The position numbers and the translations under genes are program-made. Under the pieces are notes generated by a model that was not told where the DNA came from, searched no databases, and worked only from the letters and a program-made list of their open reading frames with translations. Positions 33,595-40,071 of a DNA stretch of 40,407 nt are shown here, piece by piece. Every line of letters begins with the position of its first letter. Positions within the stretch are counted from its first letter, which is position 1. The DNA is from CAYPHJ01 sp964410485 (GTDB taxonomy: Bacteria > Desulfobacterota > Binatia > UBA9968): positions 1 to 40,407 of the forward strand of contig CAYPHJ010000037.1 of NCBI GenBank assembly GCA_964410485.1. The letters are read 5' to 3'.

Positions 33595-33835
33595 GGGCCA
33601 GTTGTGGAGAATAGCCGGATCAAAGTCTGCGCCATTTGGCCAGCCAAGTGTATGGACCTCGGGATCGATCCGGACCTGGTCGAAGAGTGATGGGTCCTCG
33701 AAGGGGGCCATATAGCTTCCCCTTCAACACGGGACGGAAATCAATGACTTGAGAACTTCCGTCGTCGAACTGCACTCGCAGGGCAAACGGAGCGACTTTT
33801 TCGAACGACACGACGCGATAAATCTCATGATCCAT
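33595..33835 (-). pseudogene. DUF2442 protein, frameshifted
   Basis: Frame 1 gives MDHEIYRVVSFEKVAPFALR then VQFDDGSSQVIDFRPVLKGK and LYGPL. Frame 2 continues EDPSLFDQVRIDPEVHTLGW then PNGADFDPAILHNWP. Together they make a complete DUF2442 protein. The switch is at a CCCCC run (33707-33711 region). DUF2442 genes usually follow DUF4160 genes as a toxin-antitoxin-like pair, and that is the arrangement here. Loss of one base in a homopolymer could be mutation or sequencing error. Confidence 0.65.
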
Positions 33836-33849
33836 AAGCAATACTCACT

Positions 33850-34108
33850 TTAAGGGTTCAATCTAACTGGTGGACTGCCTTGCCGCAACGATCGCCAGTT
33901 AAGACCGAAGTTCCTCTTGGTGAAGCTCCGCCCACGCCAGCGCAAGCCGCTCCTGCCGCCTCGGAAGACAACCAGCCAGGCGCTCTATCCTCTCAATGCC
34001 GTAGATTCCCACCTTGATCTTGGTAATAGGCGTGGAAGTGTGGCGTGTGATGCGGTCCACCCACTTCAATGTACATGCGAATGATAATCCCGAAGAAACC
34101 TCTGGCAT
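33850..34108 (-). pseudogene. DUF4160 protein with several frameshifts
   Basis: Pieces of DUF4160 occur in order in different frames: MPEVS at the start, then FGIIIRMYIEVGGPHHTPHF and HAYYQDQ, then VGIYGIERIERLAGCLPRRQ and ERLALAWAELHQEELRS, then NWRSLRQGSPPVRLNP ending at 33850. At least three indels are needed. It starts 23 bases after the leftmost attC core, the usual distance for a cassette gene, so this pair may be an old cassette that lost its own attC. Confidence 0.6.
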
Positions 34109-34130
34109 GACTTATTCAGTTCATAGAACC

Positions 34131-34188
34131 AAATAACGGAAAGCTCAGCCGTCGCTTTTAGCGATCGGTCTGAAGCGACTGGTTAGAG
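34131..34188 (-). other. attC site 1 (58 bp)
   Basis: Ends AAATAAC (34131-34137) and GTTAGAG (34182-34188). Inner arms are AGCTCAGCCG and CGGTCTGAAGCG with extra bases in the second. Very similar to attC 9 (39619-39676), sharing a GCTCAGCCGTCGCT core. Confidence 0.75.
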
Positions 34189-34195
34189 CAATCCA

Positions 34196-34441
34196 TCACT
34201 CCGGTAAATCTTCCAGGCGAATACCCCGACCGGCTCGTAGGCTTTTTCGCGCTTGTTCAATGCGCTCTAGGAAGCGGGGATCGTTCTCAAGTTTGTAATC
34301 AAACCAGTCGTCCTCGGTCTCGAACCCAATCAGGACACCAGCGGGCTTTCCATGACGGGTAATGACAATTTCCTGCTTCTCCGCCTCACGAAGAAAACGT
34401 GAAAAATCGTCTTTGACCTCGGATAATGGAACTTCTTTCAT
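34196..34441 (-). CDS. Phd/YefM-type antitoxin
   Basis: An 81-residue antitoxin that starts MKEVPLSEVKDDFSRFLREA followed by EKQEIVITRHGKPAGVLIGF, the Phd/YefM DNA-binding domain; the C-terminal half (DPRFLERIEQARKSL) would wrap the toxin. ATG 34441 overlaps the toxin stop (ATGA). A longer start at 34468 is possible. The order toxin-then-antitoxin is reversed from the usual Phd order. It lies in the leftmost cassette and its stop is 8 bases from attC 1. Confidence 0.85.
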   Translation of the reverse strand: MKEVPLSEVKDDFSRFLREAEKQEIVITRHGKPAGVLIGFETEDDWFDYKLENDPRFLERIEQARKSLRAGRGIRLEDLPE

Positions 34442-34731
34442 TCGGGACTTCCTAACTGCTCCAGCCATAATGCAGCCTCCGATTTAGAGACAATCGCCAA
34501 GACCTCAACTGTTTGCGCTGATACATCGTAAAATACTCGCACTTCACCGACCCGTAGCCGATATTGAGGGCGAGTCAAGCCGCGCAACCGCTTGATTCGA
34601 CTCCGGCTAGTTTTCCTTGGTTCGTAATGAAGATGGGTTTCAAGAGCGTCCCGGACCGCCGATCGAATATGAGCCTTCAATTTCCGCAAATCTTCGACCG
34701 CTTCGGGCGCCAGAACAACCTCGAATCGCAT
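34438..34731 (-). CDS. RelE/ParE family toxin
   Basis: A 97-residue protein with MRFEVVLAPEAVEDLRKLKA, then RLRGLTRPQYRLRVGEVRVF and YDVSAQTVEVLAIVSKSEAA, the RelE/ParE fold. RelE members cut mRNA in the ribosome and ParE members poison gyrase; the catalytic basic residues (R in YRLRVGEVRVFY) fit RelE better. It is translated just before its antitoxin (overlap 34438-34441). Such modules stabilise large integron arrays. Confidence 0.85.
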   Translation of the reverse strand: MRFEVVLAPEAVEDLRKLKAHIRSAVRDALETHLHYEPRKTSRSRIKRLRGLTRPQYRLRVGEVRVFYDVSAQTVEVLAIVSKSEAALWLEQLGSPE

Positions 34732-34777
34732 CTGGCCAAATTATAGCCAGATTTCCTGAATCTTCAACTCCAGAGTG

Positions 34778-34873
34778 CTCTAACGCGCGAGGTCACCCGT
34801 ACACCGCAGACCGGCGCAGCCGTTGCGCACGCAAAGGCGTGACGGTCTGCGACTCGTCTGGGTGAAGCTAGCC
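34778..34873 (-). other. attC site 2 (96 bp)
   Basis: Ends CTCTAAC (34778-34784) and GCTAGCC (34867-34873; core imperfect). Arms GTCACCCG and CGGGTGAAG pair, and inner GCAGACCG pairs with CGGTCTGC. The stop codon of the lipoprotein gene lies inside the right core. Confidence 0.6.
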
Positions 34874-35326
34874 GGGAGAACATCGAATGCCAGTCGTGCC
34901 GCGATACCGCACGTACTTGTCCGGTACAGCATTAAAGCCCCAGGCTTGCGCAACTGACAAGTGCTGTCGAGCTACAAGATAGGCGTTTATGCTTGTGGTC
35001 CCGCAACCGCAAGCCGCACAGGTACCGATTTCTGTGGCCGACGACTTACAGCGAAAGAAAACTTGGACACCTGCATTCAGCAGCTCCTTCTCCATCACAC
35101 CGAGAGGAACGCCACAATGCTGACATTGAACAGCACCGTCGAACTTATAGACGTACACCTTGGTCTCATCGGATTCAGGCACCTGTGGTCTTGTCGCAGA
35201 GAGCGGTATCTTAGGCGTCTCATCCGGCGGCTCGCTCAGGCGCAGGTCTGGGTGGCACCCGCTTCCGAAGAACGTAATCATCGAGCTCAGTATGTACGGC
35301 GTGATCGGCCGCATAAAAGAAGCCAT
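34868..35326 (-). CDS. Cys-rich cassette-encoded lipoprotein-like protein
   Basis: A 152-residue protein. A hydrophobic start ends in GSGCHPD, a possible lipobox Cys at residue 24. The mature part holds QCQHCGVPLGVMEKELLNAG, then VQVFFRCKSSATEIGTCAAC and GCGTTSINAYLV, a pattern shared by a family of short cassette and chromosomal lipoproteins with a Q-C-x-x-x-G start. Several Cys (CQHC, CAACGC) may bind metal or form disulfides. Function unknown. Its stop lies in attC 2. Confidence 0.65.
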   Translation of the reverse strand: MASFMRPITPYILSSMITFFGSGCHPDLRLSEPPDETPKIPLSATRPQVPESDETKVYVYKFDGAVQCQHCGVPLGVMEKELLNAGVQVFFRCKSSATEIGTCAACGCGTTSINAYLVARQHLSVAQAWGFNAVPDKYVRYRGTTGIRCSPG

Positions 35327-35332
35327 TTGCCG

Positions 35333-35387
35333 GCCTAACGCCGAGGCTGAGGAGCGCGAAGCGTCTTTCTCAAGCCGATAGTTAGGT
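35333..35387 (-). other. attC site 3 (55 bp)
   Basis: Ends GCCTAAC (35333-35339) and GTTAGGT (35381-35387), both full consensus. Arms GAGGCTGAG and CTCAAGCC pair with an extra base. The MazF stop codon is within the right core. Confidence 0.85.
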
Positions 35388-35720
35388 TCCGATGATCTCG
35401 TTCAATCCTTCAACGACCTGAGACAATTCCTCTGGAGACGCACGACCCATCACCTTTCCTATCCGTTCGACCGCGAGCGTTCGGATCTGGCTGATTTTGA
35501 CCCACGACTTTTTCGGAAGCCCCTTCGCATGCAATTCGAGCGTTAAAGGAAAGCCTGCGCGTTGAGGCTGACTCGTGAGAGCAACGGCAATCACCGTTCC
35601 GGAACGTTCATTGAAAACGTCCTGGCTCAGAATCAAAACTGGACGTTGTCCTGCCTGTTCTCGCCCCCGTACCGGATTCAAGTCGGCCCAGCGAATTTCA
35701 CCTCTCAATATTCGGGCCAT
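35382..35720 (-). CDS. MazF/PemK family toxin
   Basis: An mRNA-cleaving endoribonuclease toxin of 112 residues: ILRGEIRWADLNPVRGREQA, then GQRPVLILSQDVFNERSGTV and IAVALTSQPQRAGFPLTLEL, then KKSWVKISQIRTLAVERIGK. The R and T residues in QRPVLIL and LTSQ match the active site. It overlaps its antitoxin by 16 bases. Its TAA is the TAA of the attC 3 core. Confidence 0.92.
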   Translation of the reverse strand: MARILRGEIRWADLNPVRGREQAGQRPVLILSQDVFNERSGTVIAVALTSQPQRAGFPLTLELHAKGLPKKSWVKISQIRTLAVERIGKVMGRASPEELSQVVEGLNEIIGT

Positions 35721-35947
35721 TCCGCCAGGTCCTCGGATAGGCCTTCTTCAGCGAGCGCTTTCTCGAACGTGGGATCAAGTTTCGCGCACTCTTGGGCGAG
35801 ACGACTTTTCTCGAGACGCGCGAGTTTCTCCGCCACGGCCTCCTCAATAGCTTGGCTGCGGTTTGGAAAGACCCGCTTCTTAACCAACTGGTCGAGACGA
35901 TTCAGAGTGGATTCATCCAAGGAAATTGCAACTTTGGACCTTGCCAT
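35705..35947 (-). CDS. Ribbon-helix-helix antitoxin of the MazF module
   Basis: An 80-residue protein with KVAISLDESTLNRLDQLVKK, then FPNRSQAIEEAVAEKLARLE: a ribbon-helix-helix (MetJ/Arc/CopG) DNA-binding domain that would repress the module, followed by a C-terminal toxin-binding segment (EKALAEEGLSEDLAEWPEY). It lies directly upstream of mazF and overlaps it. It starts about 60 bases after attC 4. Confidence 0.88.
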   Translation of the reverse strand: MARSKVAISLDESTLNRLDQLVKKRVFPNRSQAIEEAVAEKLARLEKSRLAQECAKLDPTFEKALAEEGLSEDLAEWPEY

Positions 35948-36008
35948 GACTCACCTCGGTATGACAATACTTCATACCACGACTTGAGTCAATCCAAAGC
36001 AACTTGGG

Positions 36009-36094
36009 ACCTAACGCTTCGGCTGCGCGGCGCTGTATAAAGTCAAACAATGAGCCTTTATCTGCCCAACCACCGAATCCCGTATGAGTTATCT
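36009..36094 (-). other. attC site 4 (86 bp)
   Basis: Ends ACCTAAC (36009-36015) and GTTATCT (36088-36094). Arm CGCTTCGGCTGCGC pairs imperfectly with the CCGAATCCC side, and an inner ATAAAG/CTTTAT stem is clear. It is less regular than the others. Confidence 0.55.
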
Positions 36095-36119
36095 TTGCCG
36101 AAAGAACCCCCGAACCCAC

Positions 36120-36770
36120 CTAGAATCTCTGGTTGGCCGCAAAGGCAAGGCGGTAAGCGTCCCGTAACGTTGTGCGCCGCATATACTCTCGAAGCCTCTC
36201 AGTCAGTGCCAACTCGAAGCGGTCAGCCCATGTAAGACACGTGGTCAGCAAGATGTCGGCGCCGGTAAAAGTGTCCCCCAGGATGAATGGTCGCTTAATA
36301 GCCAGCCGTTGATCCGCGACCCGAACCTGTTTCTGGAACCCTTCCTGAGCGGCACGCACGGCGTTCGGTGCCTCCCCGTAAAATTCGCGCAAGCCGGTGT
36401 GTCTTCGGATAACGTAGAGCGTGTGTGCATCGAGCTCTGTCATCGTGAAGAAGCACCACTCGTAATACTTCGCGCGCTCCGGAGAACCGGCGGGCGGAAT
36501 TAGCCCAGTCGACTGGCCATACTTCTCCGCCAGGTACGTCACAATGGCCGCGCTCTCAGCCAACACCAAGTCTCCGTCTTGCAGGACTGGGATCTTCTCC
36601 CTAGAGTTTAGCCTCTTGAACTCGGGCGTTTGGGTTTCGCCGGTTCGCGAGCCGATCGGGTGCTTCTCGTACTCCAGCCCTAGCTCGTGAAGCACCCAGT
36701 GTGTCCGCAATGTCCGCGGCGTCCCGGCTCCCCAAAGAATTAAGCGAGGCTTCTTCGTCGTCGCTGTCAC
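36120..36770 (-). CDS. Glutathione S-transferase family protein
   Basis: A 216-residue protein with a thioredoxin-like N-terminal domain (LILWGAGTPRTLRTHWVLHE, then NSREKIPVLQDGDLVLAESA with the glutathione-binding ES pair) and an all-helical C-terminal domain. An enzyme of detoxification or stress metabolism, cytoplasmic. It forms a single-gene cassette, starting about 25 bases after the attC 5 core. A Thr or Ser near residue 17-21 may be catalytic. A complete enzyme in a cassette is a plausible adaptive cargo. Confidence 0.88.
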   Translation of the reverse strand: MTATTKKPRLILWGAGTPRTLRTHWVLHELGLEYEKHPIGSRTGETQTPEFKRLNSREKIPVLQDGDLVLAESAAIVTYLAEKYGQSTGLIPPAGSPERAKYYEWCFFTMTELDAHTLYVIRRHTGLREFYGEAPNAVRAAQEGFQKQVRVADQRLAIKRPFILGDTFTGADILLTTCLTWADRFELALTERLREYMRRTTLRDAYRLAFAANQRF

Positions 36771-36794
36771 GGCCGACCTTCCTCTCAGCTACTA

Positions 36795-36853
36795 GCCTAA
36801 CCCTTGCGTGAGCGGCGGGGTTTTGCGCGTCCGGCTCTACGCTGTGGTTGGGC
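36795..36853 (-). other. attC site 5 (59 bp), inside the 3' end of the PIN toxin gene
   Basis: Ends GCCTAAC (36795-36801) and GTTGGGC (36847-36853), both full consensus. Arms GCGTGAGCGG and CCGGCTCTACGC pair with two extra bases in the second, the classic attC pattern. The toxin gene reads through it and stops in the core TAG, so its last 18 residues come from attC. Confidence 0.85.
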
Positions 36854-37246
36854 CCTTAGTTTCTCCCAGAATTGTCTGGGGGAAAGAATTGCGAGTTTTT
36901 CAACTCGACGTAAGTCCAAGATTTCCTTGTCACCTGTAACGAACACATCGGCTCCGGCCGATATCGCGGCCGACAAAACAGGCAAGTCATCCTGATCTCG
37001 AATTTCAACGCTCGGCAATTGATCAGGCTGCGCAAGCACGGTGTCCTGTTGCATTAACCAGATAAACTCGTCAACCAAATCCTGATCTACGCCGGATTTG
37101 GTCCGCAACACCCGCCTGAGTTCGCCAAGGACTTGAGCCGAAGTCAAAAGCTCATGTGAAGCGAGAACCTCGCGCAGAACGTCCGCGCAGAGTCCGCGCG
37201 TTGCCGCCGCGCTAATCAGGATATTCGTATCGAGAAAAACCCTCAC
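36797..37246 (-). CDS. PIN-domain toxin (VapC-like, putative TA system toxin)
   Basis: A 149-residue PIN-domain ribonuclease: MRVFLDTNILISAAATRGLC (first Asp), LTSAQVLGELRRVLRT, then EIRDQDDLPVLSAAISAGAD and FVTGDKEIL (later acidic residues). This matches the COG1569 type of PIN toxins. Start overlaps the antitoxin stop by ATGA. The last 18 residues (AQPQRRAGRAKPRRSRKG) are encoded by the attC, so they are probably not functional. Confidence 0.9.
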   Translation of the reverse strand: MRVFLDTNILISAAATRGLCADVLREVLASHELLTSAQVLGELRRVLRTKSGVDQDLVDEFIWLMQQDTVLAQPDQLPSVEIRDQDDLPVLSAAISAGADVFVTGDKEILDLRRVEKLAILSPRQFWEKLRAQPQRRAGRAKPRRSRKG

Positions 37247-37464
37247 GACACGTCGGCAAACACGTCCTCGTCTGTCAGATATCCGCGCGCCTCCGCAAAA
37301 GGCATGATCTTGCGGCGCAATGCTTCAAACTGGCTAATGCGAAGCTGGCGACGAAGGGCCTCTCGAGCGACCTCGCTCCGGTTCTTTCCCGACCGACGGC
37401 TCGCCTTGGTTAACAGGTTATCTAGATCCTTATCGAGTCTGATAGTAAGGACACTTGTCTTCAT
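37243..37464 (-). CDS. CopG/RHH antitoxin of the PIN module
   Basis: A 73-residue ribbon-helix-helix protein: TSVLTIRLDKDLDNLLTKAS, then GKNRSEVAREALRRQLRISQ. The N-terminal half binds DNA and the tail (MPFAEARGYLTDEDVF) should bind the PIN toxin. It starts about 50 bases after the attC 6 core and is translationally coupled to the toxin gene. Confidence 0.88.
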   Translation of the reverse strand: MKTSVLTIRLDKDLDNLLTKASRRSGKNRSEVAREALRRQLRISQFEALRRKIMPFAEARGYLTDEDVFADVS

Positions 37465-37512
37465 GTCTTACAATGTAGGACGTACTCACTACCAAGTCAA
37501 TCTCGGTTTGTG

Positions 37513-37593
37513 GCCCAACGTTTAGGCTGAGAGGCCAAGGCGAGCGTGCAGAGCGAGCGGGTCCGAAGGTCCTTCTCAAGCCGCTTGTTAGCC
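37513..37593 (-). other. attC site 6 (81 bp)
   Basis: Ends GCCCAAC (37513-37519) and GTTAGCC (37587-37593). Arms TAGGCTGAGAGG and CCTTCTCAAGCCG pair with an extra T in the second. Clearly related to attC 7 (38558-38639), which is on the other strand. Confidence 0.85.
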
Positions 37594-37809
37594 AGCGTCA
37601 GCGTCGCCAATAATGAGCCTCCCCTTCACCAGCGGACACGGCCAAAAACGCCCGACCAGTCTCGCATGAGAAGAATGCGTGCCTATGGGCTACGAAGCTG
37701 CTTGGCGGAACATCGCTCGGCCACCATATGCTTTAAACGGGGCAGGCGAGACCTCCGATGGGCGCATTTGTGAGCAGCTGCTAGGAATTCGCAGTCGGTC
37801 CCTAGGGTC

Positions 37810-37860
37810 ATACTTCTGGCCATACGGACTGTCCTTCCCGAGTTCCGCTTCCCCTGAAAC
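37810..37860 (-). pseudogene. DUF6883 middle fragment, displaced
   Basis: Minus-strand reading gives VSGEAELGKDSPYGQKY, which fits the middle of a DUF6883 protein (YGQKY pattern). It then diverges. It lies head to head with the plus-strand C-terminal fragment starting at 37868. The assignment rests on family memory and context. Confidence 0.4.
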
Positions 37861-37867
37861 CGCTGAC

Positions 37868-37990
37868 GAAATTCGTGGTACTTTAAACGGTCCTTCAGGG
37901 AGGTCTGCGGGAGTGTTGACTGTCTGGATCATTCTGTCAGGTGGCGACGTCCCACAGTTTGTGACTGCATTCCCGGGAGAAATGCCATGA
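37868..37990 (+). pseudogene. DUF6883 C-terminal fragment
   Basis: EIRGTLNGPSGRSAGVLTVW then IILSGGDVPQFVTAFPGEMP is the C-terminus of a DUF6883 protein (GPxGR, VxTVWI, DVPxFVTAFP). The frame is open back to 37679, but the upstream part does not look like the family. It overlaps the DUF4926 gene by ATGA; DUF6883 and DUF4926 genes are commonly paired. The N-terminal half is found on the opposite strand at 38857-39027. Confidence 0.65.
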
Positions 37991-38211
37991 TTTATAAACT
38001 ACTCGATACCGTAGTGCTTGACCGAGACTTACCCGAACATGGTCTTCGCAACGGAGATCTGGGGGCTGTCGTGCAGGTGTACGATCCCGATGGCTTGGAG
38101 GTGGAATTCGTGACCGCCTCCGGCAAAACTCAGGCGCTTGTCACGTTGAACGTCAACGACGTGCGGCCGGTGCAAGACAGCGATCTCATTGCAGTGAGGT
38201 CGGTCGCTTAA
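37987..38211 (+). CDS. DUF4926 domain protein
   Basis: A 74-residue protein: MIYKLLDTVVLDRDLPEHGL, then RNGDLGAVVQVYDPDGLEVE and FVTASGKTQALVTLNVNDVR. It is an SH3-like small beta protein, complete in length. It is commonly encoded after DUF6883, perhaps as a two-protein module of toxin-antitoxin type; that function is not established. It lies in the inverted block, on the plus strand. Confidence 0.8.
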   Translation: MIYKLLDTVVLDRDLPEHGLRNGDLGAVVQVYDPDGLEVEFVTASGKTQALVTLNVNDVRPVQDSDLIAVRSVA

Positions 38212-38287
38212 ACCGCGTTGCATCGATCCAGGCGGAGTATCGGATAACATCCGGCTTCAGACGGACCGCCGGGGAGCAGCAACTGTT

Positions 38288-38551
38288 GTGAGGCTGGTCG
38301 ACGTTTTTGAGAACGGTTTCTCTCGGGCACTCGTGACGTTCCGCACTGAAGGGTTTTCTGTTGAAGTGCGTCGACATCCGCGACTTCACGATCGGTACGT
38401 TCTTTTCAACGACAGGAGTTGGTTAGTCGGTTCGTCGCTCAAGGATGCCGGCAAAAAACAGCTCAACATCATAGAGTGCGTGGACACCAAGGCTGCGATA
38501 GTAGATGAGGTTGAACGAAAGTGGAGTGAAGCGGAGGTTTTTCAAGCCTGA
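38288..38551 (+). CDS. Short protein resembling the C-terminus of PLD-like or related proteins
   Basis: An 87-residue frame (GTG start) with VEVRRHPRLHDRYVLFNDRS, then WLVGSSLKDAGKKQLNIIEC. The HDRY and GSSLKDAGKK pattern occurs near the C-terminus of phospholipase-D-like DNA-repair or defence proteins. The upstream catalytic part is missing, so it may be a fragment carried as a cassette. It ends 7 bases before attC 7. Confidence 0.5.
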   Translation: MRLVDVFENGFSRALVTFRTEGFSVEVRRHPRLHDRYVLFNDRSWLVGSSLKDAGKKQLNIIECVDTKAAIVDEVERKWSEAEVFQA

Positions 38552-38557
38552 GGGGTC

Positions 38558-38639
38558 AGCTAACCAACGGCTTGAGACGGCTCTTCGCACCCGCTCGCTA
38601 CGCTCACTGGCCTCGTCCGCTCAGCCTTGATCGTTAGCC
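38558..38639 (+). other. attC site 7 (82 bp), in inverted orientation
   Basis: Ends AGCTAAC (38558-38564) and GTTAGCC (38633-38639). Arm GGCTTGAGACGG carries the extra bases against CCGCTCAGCC, so the recombination direction is plus, opposite to the other sites. It shares most positions with attC 6 read on the minus strand. Confidence 0.8.
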
Positions 38640-38645
38640 GGTCAA

Positions 38646-38921
38646 ATGACGACGATAAGCCTCTTTGCTTTGGCGTTACTGTTGGCCGTCACCTGTACCG
38701 GTTGCGGTGGACAGCAAGAGGCGTCATACGCAGACCTCATCGCAGCAGAACGGGCAGGCGCGATACGACAAGGCTGGATTCCAGACTGGGTTCCCAAGAG
38801 CGCACGCGATCTCCGTGAGGTTCACAACATCGACACGAACCAGAGCATGTTGTCCTTCCGCTCAGAGCAAGGAGGTCTTCCTCAAGACGTCGCCAGTTGG
38901 CACTCGTATAACCGAGGCTGA
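38646..38921 (+). CDS. Small lipoprotein, C-terminus truncated by a rearrangement
   Basis: Signal sequence with lipobox (LLLAVTCTGCGGQ, Cys at residue 20), then YADLIAAERAGAIRQGWIPD and WVPKSARDLREVHNIDTNQS with MLSFR, a pattern of a widespread lipoprotein family of unknown role. The last 20 residues are encoded by DNA that belongs to the DUF6883 N-terminal fragment on the other strand, so the natural C-terminus is lost. It starts 7 bases after attC 7. Confidence 0.6.
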   Translation: MTTISLFALALLLAVTCTGCGGQQEASYADLIAAERAGAIRQGWIPDWVPKSARDLREVHNIDTNQSMLSFRSEQGGLPQDVASWHSYNRG

Positions 38922-39027
38922 CGAAGAACGGCGCTTTGAAACGCCCGACCGGATGCTCAGTCGAAAGCAGGTGGTCCCGAATCTTGGCCTGTGCAATGAT
39001 TGCACGTTCTGCTGCGGGTAGTTTCAT
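38857..39027 (-). pseudogene. DUF6883 N-terminal fragment
   Basis: Minus strand: MKLPAAERAIIAQAKIRDHL then LSTEHPVGRFKAPFFVSLGY and TSANWRRLEEDLLALSG, the N-terminal half of a DUF6883 protein. After this the frame runs into antisense lipoprotein sequence. It starts 10 bases from attC 8, as a cassette gene should. The C-terminal half lies about 1 kb away on the plus strand. Confidence 0.7.
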
Positions 39028-39036
39028 CCCTTATTC

Positions 39037-39123
39037 GGATAACGCGATGCGGCTAAGCCGTAACGAATAAGCGAGCCTCAAAGGCGAGCGTTCTCGACAT
39101 CAGTCTTCAGCCGCGGGTTAGAC
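39037..39123 (-). other. attC site 8 (87 bp)
   Basis: Ends GGATAAC (39037-39043) and GTTAGAC (39117-39123). Arms GCGGCTAAG and CTTCAGCCGC pair with one extra base in the second. The gene at 39132 stops 8 bases away. Confidence 0.7.
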
Positions 39124-39131
39124 GCTATTTC

Positions 39132-39608
39132 TCATCCGCGATTGGCGCGCTCCCAAGCCTCTCGTTCTTCACGCCCCTCCCAAATGGTTTCACGCGGAAA
39201 CTCCCCTGTGTCAATCCAAAAAAGCAACGACTTCGGTTCTCCGTGGTCAAGAAAGTACTCCAGGGCCTCGGTCGCGAGATCTTCGGAGACAAACAATTCG
39301 CGAGGCCATCGTTCCAGAGCCTGGCCACCGAGATTGATTTCACCGCTGGGAGCAGAGAACTCGAGACGACTCACCAGAAATTGTCCAGACGATAGGTCGT
39401 TCTCGAAACAGTGAAGGTTAAAGCCTGCGGCCTGACGCCAACTAACGTGAGCGCGAGGAAAATCGCTGTCCACCGGGTGGATTGATGCTTCATCCCACCG
39501 CGCAGCCGATCGCAGCCGCGATAAAACCTCCAACGACGGCGGCACAACAAGTTGGCTTGCGCTTGAGATGAATGAAAGCCTAAAGCGGTGTCGATGATTG
39601 TCCTTCAT
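39132..39608 (-). CDS. Hypothetical cassette protein
   Basis: A 158-residue protein, acidic and rich in aromatic residues: FRLSFISSASQLVVPPSLEV, a Trp/His-rich middle (VSWRQAAGFNLHCF) and LERWPRELFVSEDLATEALE followed by YFLDHGEPKSLLFWID. It faintly recalls immunity proteins, but I do not recognise a family. It makes a complete single-gene cassette between attC 9 and attC 8, starting 10 bases after the core with no clear ribosome site, as many cassettes do. Confidence 0.6.
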   Translation of the reverse strand: MKDNHRHRFRLSFISSASQLVVPPSLEVLSRLRSAARWDEASIHPVDSDFPRAHVSWRQAAGFNLHCFENDLSSGQFLVSRLEFSAPSGEINLGGQALERWPRELFVSEDLATEALEYFLDHGEPKSLLFWIDTGEFPRETIWEGREEREAWERANRG

Positions 39609-39618
39609 GTCGGTGTGC

Positions 39619-39676
39619 GTCTAACGCTGGCGCTCAGCCGTCGCTCTCAGCGATCGGCTGAAGCGAATGGTTAGCC
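39619..39676 (-). other. attC site 9 (58 bp)
   Basis: Ends GTCTAAC (39619-39625, full consensus) and GTTAGCC (39670-39676). Arms CGCTCAGCCG and CGGCTGAAGCG pair with one extra A, and an inner TCGCT/AGCGA stem closes the loop. This is the clearest attC of the array. Confidence 0.88.
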
Positions 39677-39684
39677 TCCGACCT

Positions 39685-40071
39685 TCAGGACTGTGCGACG
39701 ACATGATCGCGAAGCCAAACCGTGAATGCTTCCCGATCCATTTCGCCGGACGCCACCTGCAATACAATTCTTTCCTGCTCATCCACTGAAGACTGAATCT
39801 CAAAATTATTGAGAAACAGAAAGATCTCCATAGCTGCATGTCCGGTACGTTTGTTGCCGTCTAAGAAAGGATGGTTCTGGATAAGCGAATAACCAAGCGC
39901 TGCCGCCTTGTCCACAATAGATGGGTACAGCTCTCTGCCTCCAAACGTCATGCGGGGCTGAACCAACGCTGACTCCAAAGCGCCCAGGTTGAGGACGCCC
40001 AAGGCTCCTCCAGACTGACCGATGATTCGGCGATGCAATTCGAGCACTTCACTCAAAGTTAGATAACGCAC
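39685..40071 (-). CDS. doc: Doc family toxin (Fic fold)
   Basis: A 128-residue Fic-fold protein: YLTLSEVLELHRRIIGQSGG, then NLGALESALVQPRMTFGGRE and the active-site motif HPFLDGNKRTGHAAME near residue 67. Doc toxins phosphorylate elongation factor Tu. A GTG start overlaps the antitoxin TAG by one base. The gene ends 8 bases before attC 9. The motif and length fit a full, active toxin. Confidence 0.93.
   Translation of the reverse strand: MRYLTLSEVLELHRRIIGQSGGALGVLNLGALESALVQPRMTFGGRELYPSIVDKAAALGYSLIQNHPFLDGNKRTGHAAMEIFLFLNNFEIQSSVDEQERIVLQVASGEMDREAFTVWLRDHVVAQS

Noticed and set aside
33864..33905. attC-like ends ATCTAAC and GTTAAGA around a short stem
   Set aside because: The same bases encode the C-terminus of DUF4160 (NWRSLRQGSPPVRLNP) in another frame, and the site is too short for an attC.
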